A stretch of 37,191 bases of DNA, from assembly GCA_900540855.1 (NCBI GenBank), contig UQHK01000019.1, forward strand, positions 1 through 37,191. The letters are read 5' to 3'. The translations under genes were made by a program, and so were the position numbers. Shown piece after piece: positions 25,131 through 33,094 of this stretch (positions are counted from its first letter, which is position 1; the number at the start of each line of letters is the position of its first letter). This stretch comes from an uncultured Collinsella sp. (lineage in GTDB: Bacteria; Actinomycetota; Coriobacteriia; Coriobacteriales; Coriobacteriaceae). The notes below the pieces were generated by a model. It was not told where the DNA came from and made no database searches. It saw only the letters and a list, made by a program, of their open reading frames with translations.

Positions 25131-27323
25131 TTAGTTGTTCAGCATGCGGTCGAAGCTTCCCGAGTCGCCATCCCGATAGTCGGCGGTCATCAGAATCTCC
25201 TGCGGAATGCGCCCGCCTTCACGTAGCACATTGCGGAACTGCACGCGCGTGACCATGGGCAGATCCTTGATCGTCGCCGCCAAGTTCTGCGGCACGCCCT
25301 GGTTGGCAGCCGCGCGCTCGCACTCGCCGCCGGCCTTCACGCGACGCTTATGCTCGGCGAGCATGGCGCGGTACATACCGGCATGCAGGCGAATCTCAAC
25401 CACATTGGCATTGCGAGCCTGCTCGACGATGCGCGCGCCCTCGCGGTCGATATCGCCCACGTAGTAGACGTAGTTAAAGCGATAGCCGATCTCGGCCAGA
25501 TAATCGTCCAGGGCATGCGAGACGCTCGCCTTGCATCCGCCGCCAAAAATCACGCCGCCCACCTTGATGCCAAAGAGCTTGGCGTGCTTGCGGCCACGCA
25601 GCAGCCTGACGATCTCGTCGTAGGTGTCCAGGTTCTCGACCATAATGAACGGCTTATCGGCGCCCAGCGTAAAGAAACCCGTAAAGTGCACGGGGCGGTT
25701 GGGGGCGACCTTGATCGCCTGCATGCTGATGCCCTTTTCGGTCATGCGCCTTATCAGGCGCTCACCGTGCTTGCCGTCAAAAGCCTTCTCGTCGTTAAAA
25801 ATCTGGTAGGCACGCTGGCGGCGCGAGGCAACCGGCGTATCGGCACCTCGGTTTTGCTCGATCCAAGCCTGGATGATTGCGATTTCCTCGGCAATCTTGC
25901 GGTTGGACATCTCGTTGTGCTGAGTGCGCTGCGGCGCCTTTTTGCCGTCCTTGCCCTCGACCTTAACAATTTGAGTCTGCTGTTCCTTGATCTTAGAGAG
26001 CGCCGTAGGCGTAGGGACAACTTTGAGCAGCTGCCTGCCCAAAACGCGGGCAAGGGCAAACGCCGATACCTCGCCGTGGACGGCCGACTCGGGCTGCTGG
26101 GTAGCACTATCAGCCGCGGCAGGCTCAGCCTGTGCATGAGGCTTACGCTTGGAATCTGCCTGGGTATTACGTTCCTGCTTGGGCGCAGACGAGCGCTTTT
26201 GCGGACGATCGGACTTGGCCTCCTTCGCCGGCTGGCGCTTGACCTGATCCACCGGAGTCTCGGCCTTCTCATCTCCGTTTTGTGTCGCTGTCTTCTCGGC
26301 CGCGGCCTCGGCATTTGAGCCACGACCGCCGCGGTGACGACGACGGCGGGGCTTGCCTGAGGCGCTCTCCCCCGCCTGCTTATCAGCGGTCTGTTGAGCT
26401 TTGACCTCAGTGTCAGCCGCAGGCTGCGACTCGGAAGGTTGCTGCTCGCGAGCCGCCGGCTCAACGGTTTTCTCGGTTTGTTCGGCCTTCTCGGCCTGAG
26501 CGGTCGGAGCCGGCTCGCCCTTCTCCTGACGCCTTACGGGATACGCGCGCCTCGCAAAACCACGTCCGGGACGACATGAGCCCGGGGCCTTCTTGGCAGA
26601 CTCCTCAACATCGTCTGCGGCCTCGGAAAGCTCTTCAACCTCATGCGCGACATCCTGCTGCGCAGCCTTAAAGTGGGCACCACGGCGACGCTGGGGCTCC
26701 TGGGCCTCCACGGGCTTTTGCTCCTTCGCGGGCCTCTGCGACTCGGCAGCAACCTCGTTCTCAACAGCCTCGGCATCCGTCTCACCCTTTCGAGCAACGG
26801 CGCGACGGAAGCGCTCCTGCTGGGCGCGACGCTGCGCATCGCGCTTGCCACCCCCGCCAAAACCGCCGCGCCCTGCCTTGGCCGTAAAGGCACGCACGAC
26901 GTTCTCATCGAGCAACTCATCGGTATCAACATGCTCACGCGGAGCAACTTCTTCCACAGCAGGCACGTCAGCGGAATCCTCGACGACAAAATCTTCGACG
27001 GACTCGGCAGGCTGCTCCTGGGCATCGCGGATCTCGACATTGATGGTATAGAACGCCGGGCGCCCGTTAATGCCGCTGCCCTCGATCTTGGTCACGATAT
27101 TTGCCGCGATAAGCTCATCGCGCATCGCCTTGGTATCGCATTCCTTATCGACGGAGCGGAAAATCTGCGCCAGCGCGCTCGACTTAATCTTGAGCGCCTT
27201 GCGGCAGAGCAGGTCGTAGGCAACCAGCTTGGCGCGCTCGGCAGAAAGCGACGTCTGGCTGCTCAGACGCTCAGCCAGAGCATCGACATTGTTTTGATTA
27301 TCGGAATATACCGTCTTGGCCAC
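25131..27323 (-). CDS. Protein with winged-helix N terminus, long disordered linker and JetD/Spo11-like Toprim domain
   Basis: About 730 residues. Residues 1-100 form a small helical/winged-helix-like domain (NVDALAERLSSQ to INGRPAFYTINVEI). Residues about 110-470 are low-complexity, rich in Glu, Ala, Gln, Lys and Arg with RGG-like patches (GRGGFGGGGKRDAQRR; GKPRRRRHRGGRG). The C-terminal 250 residues resemble the DUF2220/Toprim region of JetD and topoisomerase VI-A: candidate metal residues are Glu in FIMVENLDTYDE and the Asp pair in YYVGDIDREGARI. The GTG start has AAAGGGG 4 nt upstream; an ATG at 27347 is an alternative. JetD is the nuclease subunit of Wadjet plasmid-defence systems, but no jetABC is adjacent. 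A nucleic-acid cleaving or binding role is inference. Confidence 0.72.
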   Translation of the reverse strand: MAKTVYSDNQNNVDALAERLSSQTSLSAERAKLVAYDLLCRKALKIKSSALAQIFRSVDKECDTKAMRDELIAANIVTKIEGSGINGRPAFYTINVEIRDAQEQPAESVEDFVVEDSADVPAVEEVAPREHVDTDELLDENVVRAFTAKAGRGGFGGGGKRDAQRRAQQERFRRAVARKGETDAEAVENEVAAESQRPAKEQKPVEAQEPQRRRGAHFKAAQQDVAHEVEELSEAADDVEESAKKAPGSCRPGRGFARRAYPVRRQEKGEPAPTAQAEKAEQTEKTVEPAAREQQPSESQPAADTEVKAQQTADKQAGESASGKPRRRRHRGGRGSNAEAAAEKTATQNGDEKAETPVDQVKRQPAKEAKSDRPQKRSSAPKQERNTQADSKRKPHAQAEPAAADSATQQPESAVHGEVSAFALARVLGRQLLKVVPTPTALSKIKEQQTQIVKVEGKDGKKAPQRTQHNEMSNRKIAEEIAIIQAWIEQNRGADTPVASRRQRAYQIFNDEKAFDGKHGERLIRRMTEKGISMQAIKVAPNRPVHFTGFFTLGADKPFIMVENLDTYDEIVRLLRGRKHAKLFGIKVGGVIFGGGCKASVSHALDDYLAEIGYRFNYVYYVGDIDREGARIVEQARNANVVEIRLHAGMYRAMLAEHKRRVKAGGECERAAANQGVPQNLAATIKDLPMVTRVQFRNVLREGGRIPQEILMTADYRDGDSGSFDRMLNN

Positions 27324-27425
27324 GGGGCCCCTTTCATATGCACACATATACGTCCATATGGTACAACGCACGAGCCTATCCACGCAAAACATCTGCGAGA
27401 ACGCCCTTGCACCACCTGTTATCAC

Positions 27426-27467
27426 AAGAAAAAAGACCGGGTCCGCTTGATTGCGGACCCGGTCTTT
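27426..27467 (-). terminator. Strong terminator of cstA
   Basis: AAAGACCGGGTCCGC (27432-27446) pairs with GCGGACCCGGTCTTT (27453-27467). On the minus strand the stem runs into a T6 tract (27431-27426 region). It separates cstA from the Toprim gene. Confidence 0.93.
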
Positions 27468-27506
27468 CCGAGTCAAATAGATGGGAGATTCAACCCGTCC
27501 GACCGA

Positions 27507-29396
27507 CTAGGCCTTAGCGGCCTCGGCGTCGGCAGGAGCCTCAGCGGCAGCGGCGCGACCGTACTCGGCCTTGCCCATCTCGGACCACTCGGGCTCCTCG
27601 TCGGGCATGGAGCCGGCCTCCTTGCCGAAGAACTCCTTGAGACAGTTGACGGCAACGATGAGGCCCAGGACCATCAGCAGGACGGCGAAAACGAGCTGCA
27701 GGCCCTTGGTGGCGGCGACGGAGACGGCGGCCGTGGTGGCGGTAGCCGGGATGGTGCCGAAGAAGCCGTAAGCCTGGACAGCGGTCATGCAGCCCATGGC
27801 GCTCTGGACCAGCGAGGTGAAGGTGCAGCAGAGCAGGAAGGCGACGGGCACGTAGAGCATCCAGCCCTTGCGGCCGGTGCACTTGCAGAACACGGCGAGG
27901 GTGATCATGGTCATGCCGCCGAGCAGCTGGTTGGAAGCACCAAAGAGCGGCCAGATGTTGGCATAGCCGCCAAAGGCGAGGGCGAGACCGGGAAGCAGGG
28001 TGACGACCGTGGCGAACCAGGGGTTGCCGAGAACCTTCATGTAGCCGGCCTTGGACTCGATGGCCAGGGCGTCGTTGGTCTGGGCAAAGAACTCGGAGAA
28101 CGAGGTGCGGGCGATGCGGGCGACGGCATCGAGCGAGGTCAGGGCCAGAGCGGAGACGTTCATGGTCATGAAGACGGTAGCGAGCGTGCCGTCAACACCG
28201 AAGGCCTGCATACCGCGGGAGATACCAGCGGCGAAGATCTGGAACGGGGTGGAAGCGACGCCGGCGTTGAGGGCACCAGTGCCGGCGGTGTTCATATCGG
28301 AGAACATGATGCCGGCGACGATGATGGCAAGGATGCCGACGAAGGACTCGACGATCATGGCGCCATAACCGACCTTGACGGCGTCCTGCTCCTTCTCGAC
28401 CTGCTTGGAGGAGGTACCAGAAGAAACGAGGCTGTGGAAGCCGGAGAGGGCACCGCAGGCAACGGAAACAAACAGGACCGGGAACATCATGCCAGAAGCG
28501 CTGGAGAAGCCGGTAAAGGCCGGAGCGGTGATGGTGGCCTGGCCGTTAACACCCAGGACGACGATACCGAGGACAGCGCAGGCGATCATGACGATCATCA
28601 TGATGGAAGTGAGGTAGTCGCGAGGGGTCTTGAGCATCTGGATGGGCATGGCGCCAGCAAAGACCAGGTAGACCATGACAACGGCGAACCACTGGAACTT
28701 GTCCAGGTAGACCGGGAACTGCATGCCGACGGCAAACATGAGAACCATGAGCACCACGCCAGTGACAAACTCGGCAGCGCCGGTGAGGTTGAACTTCTTC
28801 TGGGCCCAACCAAAGGCGATAGCGACGAAGGTGAACAGGATGGAGATGGTACCAGCGCAGCCGGCGGCATAGGACTTGGTGAAGTCGATAGCACCGGTGG
28901 CAGCGCCAGAAGCGTCAACGACCGAGGTGAACATGAACGTCTTGCAGACCATGTCGGTGAAAGCGGCGATGACGATGATGCAGAACAGCCAGCAGAACAG
29001 CAGGAACAGGCGACGGCCGGTCTTGCCGATGTATTTCTCGATGAGCTGGGCCAGGGACTTGCCGTTGTTCTTCATCGAAGCGTACAGAGCACCAAAGTCG
29101 TGGACGGCGCCAAAGAAGATGCCGCCGACGAGGACCCAGAGCACGACGGGCAGCCAGCCAAAGGCCATGGCGACGATCGTACCCGTGACAGGGCCAGCAC
29201 CGCAGATCGAGCTGAACTGGTGCGAGAACGCGGTAAAGGCGGAGACGGGCGAGAAGCTCTTGCCGTCCTTCATGCGCTTGGCCGGCGTGAGGGCCTCTTT
29301 GTCAACGCCCCACTTGTTGGCCAGCCAGCGGCCGTAGCCCAGATAGCCACAGGCGAGCACCGCCGCGGCCACAACCATGAGCAAAACTCCGTTCAT
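27507..29396 (-). CDS. cstA: CstA-family peptide/pyruvate transporter
   Basis: Integral membrane protein of 629 residues with about 16 hydrophobic segments. The family signature GYLGYGRWLANKWGVD, FSHQFSSICGAGPVTGTIVA and GWLPVVLWVLVGGIFFGAVHDFGALYAS lie in the first 110 residues. Conserved GASNQLLGGMTMI follows near residue 490. CstA and relatives (BtsT/YjiY) import pyruvate or peptides during carbon limitation (family knowledge). The ATG has a GGAGGAAA site. The gene stands alone behind a structured leader of about 235 nt with an intrinsic terminator, so it is probably controlled by attenuation. The C-terminal tail (PADAEAAKA) is hydrophilic. Confidence 0.94.
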   Translation of the reverse strand: MNGVLLMVVAAAVLACGYLGYGRWLANKWGVDKEALTPAKRMKDGKSFSPVSAFTAFSHQFSSICGAGPVTGTIVAMAFGWLPVVLWVLVGGIFFGAVHDFGALYASMKNNGKSLAQLIEKYIGKTGRRLFLLFCWLFCIIVIAAFTDMVCKTFMFTSVVDASGAATGAIDFTKSYAAGCAGTISILFTFVAIAFGWAQKKFNLTGAAEFVTGVVLMVLMFAVGMQFPVYLDKFQWFAVVMVYLVFAGAMPIQMLKTPRDYLTSIMMIVMIACAVLGIVVLGVNGQATITAPAFTGFSSASGMMFPVLFVSVACGALSGFHSLVSSGTSSKQVEKEQDAVKVGYGAMIVESFVGILAIIVAGIMFSDMNTAGTGALNAGVASTPFQIFAAGISRGMQAFGVDGTLATVFMTMNVSALALTSLDAVARIARTSFSEFFAQTNDALAIESKAGYMKVLGNPWFATVVTLLPGLALAFGGYANIWPLFGASNQLLGGMTMITLAVFCKCTGRKGWMLYVPVAFLLCCTFTSLVQSAMGCMTAVQAYGFFGTIPATATTAAVSVAATKGLQLVFAVLLMVLGLIVAVNCLKEFFGKEAGSMPDEEPEWSEMGKAEYGRAAAAEAPADAEAAKA

Positions 29397-29430
29397 TACA
29401 TTTCCTCCTCTAAAAAGAACTTCCTAGACA

Positions 29431-29632
29431 TAAAAAATGAGGGCCGTCGGTTGCGCTCGACGGCCCTCATCTTCATCAGCCGCCCGTTATCGTACGGGCT
29501 AGCTGTATGTGCTAACCCGCATCAGATAATTACTACGCTGATAATGTTTAGCTGATGCGTGAACATGTCTAAGAAATCCTCTTCAATCATGATGTGAACG
29601 ATCCGTGCGTGTTCACATCCCCCAGTGGTTGA
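29431..29632 (-). ncRNA. Structured 5' leader of cstA ending in an intrinsic terminator
   Basis: From the predicted start near 29631 the minus-strand leader can form successive hairpins: GATGTGAAC/GTTCACATC (9 bp), CGCATCAG/CTGATGCG, and then two mutually exclusive stems sharing GCTAGCCCG (CGGGTTAGC with GCTAGCCCG, or CCCGT with ACGGG). The last is a terminator: 13-bp stem (29437-29449 with 29458-29470) followed by six T. It lies about 40 nt before the cstA start. This is the architecture of an attenuator or riboswitch. No T-box or known riboswitch signature was recognised; the ligand is unknown. Confidence 0.6.
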
Positions 29633-29637
29633 AAAGG

Positions 29638-29666
29638 AGTATGAAACTTTAGTTACCTAAAGTCAA
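29638..29666 (-). promoter_or_regulatory. cstA promoter
   Basis: On the minus strand TTGACT (29666-29661) and CATACT (29643-29638) are separated by exactly 17 bp, a good sigma-70-type promoter. It predicts transcription start near 29631 and a leader of about 235 nt. Confidence 0.75.
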
Positions 29667-29772
29667 CGCAAATTTGTAATGGATTTTCAACTTTTTTGAA
29701 TTTCTCGTTATAAAACGCCACTGACCTCGGACTTTACCCAACAAAAGTTTTTGCATGGGAGATACCCCTCGG

Positions 29773-29909
29773 GAGCCGCGGGAGCCGGGCGGCGCATATG
29801 AACTTTCCTGCTCTACAGTCCTGCGCAAGACGGAAAGCACATTAAGTGCTTTCCTTTGCGTGCGGAACTCGCGATAAAGTTCATATGCGCCGCCCGGCTC
29901 CCGCGGCTC
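29773..29909 (-). repeat. Variable-arm hairpin element, copy C (reverse orientation)
   Basis: The core (29807-29875, 69 nt) lies in reverse orientation between 34-nt perfect arms (29773-29806 and 29876-29909). Pairing continues imperfectly about 12 nt further out (AGGGG and CTCCC blocks with small bulges). Read in element orientation the inner hairpin is GGAAAGCAC with GTGCTTTCC around TTAAT. That differs from copies A and D at four positions on each side, all compensated. The rest of the core is identical to copy D. Confidence 0.88.
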
Positions 29910-30057
29910 TCAGGGGCTCCCATCCCAAATGCGGAGCAAAGCTCCGCACACCATCTTTTTCTTTCAGCTAAAGCACGCCGGAAATTCGACGCAGCTGGCT
30001 AACCTTGCCGGACGTTGTCGACGCCAAACCAGCTCAGAAGCTATATCGATACAGAAA

Positions 30058-30192
30058 GGTCCCCGGACGGAGGGGCCGGATATAAGGTTTATCGCGAGTT
30101 CCGCACGCAAAGAAGGCCACTTAATGTGGCCTTCGTCTTGCGCAGGACTGTAGAGCAGGAAACCTTATATCCGGCCCCTCCGTCCGGGGACC
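30058..30192 (+). repeat. Variable-arm hairpin element, copy D
   Basis: Perfect 33-nt arms (30058-30090 and 30160-30192) flank a 69-nt core (30091-30159). The core is identical to copy A apart from the TGTAGAG stretch near its 3' end. The right arm ends 12 bp past the stop of the tsaB-rimI-tsaD gene, so on the minus strand the hairpin directly follows the housekeeping operon and might act as its 3' end; a short TTTCT follows. Confidence 0.88.
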
Positions 30193-30204
30193 GCGCCGTA
30201 CCAG

Positions 30205-32589
30205 CTACAGCGTCATGTTTGGATCGGCGTCGACGTCGAACGGCGAGATTTCTCCTCGGTCGAATTTACGGCGGGCAACCTCTGCGATCATGGCGGCGTT
30301 GTCGGTGCACGCCGAAAGCGGTGGCACCGTTACGCGGATCCCCTGACGCCCAAGCTTCTTGATCATCATCTCGCGCAGATGCGGATTAGCCGAGACGCCG
30401 CCGCCGATGCAGTATTCCTTGCATCCGGTGGCATGCAGGGCGTTTTTGGCCTTCTTGTACTGAACGTCAAAGACGGCTGCCTCAAACGAAGCCGCCAGAT
30501 CGGGCAGGTGAATCGTGCGCCCGGCCTTGGTCTCCTGCTCGATGTAGAGCGTCACGGCCGTTTTAAGACCCGAAAGCGAGAAACGATAGTCTCCCCTGCT
30601 GTTAAGCGCGCGAGGAAAATCGATCGCGCGGGGGTTGCCCGTCTCGGCCAGCTTGGAGATGATGGGGCCACCGGGATAGCCCAGACCCAACGCCTTGGCT
30701 ACCTTGTCGAAGGCCTCGCCCACAGCATCGTCGAGTGTCTCACCAAGTACCTCGTAGTCGCCCCATGCCTTCACGTGCACGAGCATGGTATGACCGCCCG
30801 AGACGAGCGTGAAGATAAACGGCGGCCTGAGATCGGGCTGCGCCAGCAGGTTGGCGAACAGATGGCCCTCCAGATGGTTGACGCACACGAGCGGCTTGCC
30901 GGCGGCATAGGCAAAGCCCTTGGCGAAGGCGACGCCCACTACCAGAGCACCCACCAGGCCCGGACCCTGCGTCACGCCAACAGCGGCGAGTTCGCTCGGC
31001 GCGATGGCTCCACCCTCAAGACCAAGCGATGCTGCGGCATCCTCGAGCGCCGCATCCACGACACTCACAATCACCTCAACGTGTTTGCGCGAGGCGATCT
31101 CGGGCACCACGCCGCCAAAGCGGGCGTGAAAATCAATCTGTGTCGACACCTGGTTGGCCAGCATATTGCCATCCGCATCGATAATCGCCACGGCCGTCTC
31201 GTCGCAGGAGCTCTCGATAGCGAGCACTAGGCGGCGGCGCTCAATTTCGGCACGCTCCCCCTCGGAGCGCCCAGGCGCAGGCAGCGGCCATACGCGCTGC
31301 TCTGCCGCCGTCGGCTCGGGCGAAGCATTATCGACCGGAAGCACCAGGGGCAGCGGAGCCGTCATGACGATGGCGTCCTTGCCGGCACCATAGTAGCCGC
31401 GGCGACGGCCAGCCTCGGTAAAGCCCAGAGCGTTATAAAGCGCGGTCGCTCCCTCGTTACCGTCCTCGACCTCGAGCGAAGCCGTAGTGCAGCCGAGCAT
31501 CTGGGCATCATAGCTCACATGCGACAGCAGCTTGCGGGCAATGCCCTCACGGCGATGTGCCGGGTCGACGGCGACATCCAGAATCTGCACATCACCGTCC
31601 ACGACCATACCGCCGGCAAGGCCCAGCAGCTTGCCGTCGTCGTGTGCCACCCACCAACTACGCGGCGCAGCGACGTCCTCGCCCAGTTCGGACAGGAACA
31701 TGCCCGGCGTCCATGCCTCGTGTCCGGCACCTTCAAAGCAGGCAGCCTCCAGCGCGCTTGCGCCCTCGGCATCCGCCGCGCCCATGGGACGGAACTGCAG
31801 ATGACGACCGGCGAGCTCATCGGCAACACCCGTAATTTCGCTCTGTGCACTCTCGGCAAGACCAAGACGCTTGCGCTCGTTTTCCTCGGCATCCGAAAGG
31901 CGCGTGTAAATCGGCAGGACGCGGGCCGGATCGCCGTCACCCGCAGCGTGCGCGAGCAGCAAGCCCTCGCCCGAAGGCCACCACAGGTCACGCTCCACGC
32001 AGCGGGCGGCCTCGTCCTCACCCAGCAGCTTGCCATAGCGCACTAGACCGTCACCGGTCAGCTGAACCTGGCCCCAGTCCGCTGCTTGGCGCCACTCATC
32101 GAGCGCCACGGCGGCCTTGACCACGTGTTCGCGCTCAAATTGACGCTCGGGACCCTCATCGACCAGCATATACAGCGCCGGATATACCTCACCGCGCATA
32201 GCATCGGCCAAGATACCAAGCTTGCCGCGCACGCCAGCCTTCCACGCCGTCCAAGCGCAAGCGTCGAGCGTCGACACGCCCAGCAGCGGAACATTGGCAC
32301 CACGCGCGAGGCCCTTGGCAGTGGAGATGCCGATGCGCACACCCGTAAAGGACCCCGGGCCGCGGCCGACCACATAGCAACCAACATCGCTGCGATCCAG
32401 ACCGGCTTGAGCCAGCACGCCATCAACGGTATTCACGAGCTCAACGTTGGCGTGACGGCGACACATGTGGTCGCCACTCACGAGCTTCGTCTCACCCGTC
32501 TGCCCATCAATCCAGCTTGCCGCGCAGGCAAGCATGTCAGTCGAGGTATCGAGCGCCACCACCAGCGCGTTGTCGTTATGCAAGCTCAT
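30205..32589 (-). CDS. TsaB-RimI-TsaD fusion: t6A synthesis and ribosomal acetyltransferase
   Basis: One 794-residue chain joins three usually separate proteins. TsaB (about 1-240) has VVALDTSTDMLACAA and VGRGPGSFTGVRIGI. A RimI-like GNAT domain (about 262-410) has the acetyl-CoA loop HRREGIARKLL. TsaD (about 455-794) has LAIESSCDETAVAI, a metal-binding HLEGH near residue 570, LVSGGHT, and IGGGVSANPHLR. TsaB and TsaD with TsaE install threonylcarbamoyl on A37 of ANN-decoding tRNAs; RimI acetylates ribosomal protein bS18. TsaC/YrdC is not in the window. It overlaps tsaE by 14 nt, implying translational coupling; an in-frame ATG 18 nt upstream is an alternative start. Hairpin element D follows directly. 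Confidence 0.95.
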   Translation of the reverse strand: MSLHNDNALVVALDTSTDMLACAASWIDGQTGETKLVSGDHMCRRHANVELVNTVDGVLAQAGLDRSDVGCYVVGRGPGSFTGVRIGISTAKGLARGANVPLLGVSTLDACAWTAWKAGVRGKLGILADAMRGEVYPALYMLVDEGPERQFEREHVVKAAVALDEWRQAADWGQVQLTGDGLVRYGKLLGEDEAARCVERDLWWPSGEGLLLAHAAGDGDPARVLPIYTRLSDAEENERKRLGLAESAQSEITGVADELAGRHLQFRPMGAADAEGASALEAACFEGAGHEAWTPGMFLSELGEDVAAPRSWWVAHDDGKLLGLAGGMVVDGDVQILDVAVDPAHRREGIARKLLSHVSYDAQMLGCTTASLEVEDGNEGATALYNALGFTEAGRRRGYYGAGKDAIVMTAPLPLVLPVDNASPEPTAAEQRVWPLPAPGRSEGERAEIERRRLVLAIESSCDETAVAIIDADGNMLANQVSTQIDFHARFGGVVPEIASRKHVEVIVSVVDAALEDAAASLGLEGGAIAPSELAAVGVTQGPGLVGALVVGVAFAKGFAYAAGKPLVCVNHLEGHLFANLLAQPDLRPPFIFTLVSGGHTMLVHVKAWGDYEVLGETLDDAVGEAFDKVAKALGLGYPGGPIISKLAETGNPRAIDFPRALNSRGDYRFSLSGLKTAVTLYIEQETKAGRTIHLPDLAASFEAAVFDVQYKKAKNALHATGCKEYCIGGGVSANPHLREMMIKKLGRQGIRVTVPPLSACTDNAAMIAEVARRKFDRGEISPFDVDADPNMTL

Positions 32590-33082
32590 CTTGTACAGCC
32601 TTATCAATCAAATGGGAAAGCTCCATTGCGCGGTCACCGTGCGCCTCAAGCGTTATCGTTCGCACGTCGCTGTCGCCCTCATCACGCCTGAGCGTCACCG
32701 AAAGATACTCATCCGTCAGCTCGTCCTGGAATTGTTCGCCCCATTCCAGCAGGCAAGCACCCTCATAGCCCAGCACATCGAAAATGCCCGTATCCTCGAG
32801 CTCGTAGGCATGCTCCAGGCGGTATAGATCAAAGTGAAACAGCGGAATACGACCTTGATCGTGAACGGCCATGAGGGCGAACGTAGGGCTCGTAACCATA
32901 TGCCCATCGCCCAGCCCGCGCGAGACGCCCTTGGTAAAGTGAGTTTTGCCCACTCCCAGGCCACCGGTCAGGATGAGCACATCGCCGTCCTCAAGGCACG
33001 GTGCAATTAGCTCGCCAAAGTACTCCGTATCGGCAGCGCAAGTCGTTTTGTAAGTACCTACCCCCAGGCGCTCCAGGGACAT
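32576..33082 (-). CDS. tsaE: tRNA t6A synthesis ATPase TsaE
   Basis: This 168-residue P-loop ATPase completes the TsaBDE threonylcarbamoyl-transfer complex. Walker A is GGLGVGKT at 40-47. The switch region SPTFALM and FHFDLYRLE near 67-90 and the conserved LEWGEQF near 112 identify the family. The start has AAGGAG 6 nt upstream. Its 3' end overlaps tsaB-rimI-tsaD, and it lies 12 bp after udg in the same operon. The C-terminal 40 residues after the ATPase core are acidic and less conserved. Confidence 0.95.
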   Translation of the reverse strand: MSLERLGVGTYKTTCAADTEYFGELIAPCLEDGDVLILTGGLGVGKTHFTKGVSRGLGDGHMVTSPTFALMAVHDQGRIPLFHFDLYRLEHAYELEDTGIFDVLGYEGACLLEWGEQFQDELTDEYLSVTLRRDEGDSDVRTITLEAHGDRAMELSHLIDKAVQDELA

Positions 33083-33094
33083 ATATGCTCCTTA

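Larger units (their letters stand above)
29397..30204. other. 808-bp non-coding region between cstA and tsaBD
   Basis: Reading from the cstA side it holds the cstA leader and promoter (29397-29666), then hairpin element copies C (29773-29909) and D (30058-30192) in opposite orientation. The remaining about 250 bp show no feature I can name. Confidence 0.8.

Noticed and set aside
25131..27323. Complete Wadjet defence system
   Set aside because: Only a JetD-like Toprim domain is present; neighbours are an IS, cstA and non-coding repeats, with no JetA, JetB or JetC.
26643..29555. A 970-codon plus-strand open frame rich in Gly, Asp and His
   Set aside because: It runs antisense to cstA and part of the Toprim gene; its composition is that of complemented codons and it shows no domain.
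29397..29640. T-box or known riboswitch in the cstA leader
   Set aside because: I could not find the T-box consensus (AGGGUGGNACCGCG-like) or other familiar motif; only a generic structured leader with terminator is claimed.
29773..30192. Retron or CRISPR-like memory locus, suggested by variable arms of about 33 nt
   Set aside because: No reverse transcriptase or cas gene is in the window and variable arms occur as an inverted pair at each site, not as an array. Kept only as an unexplained hairpin family.
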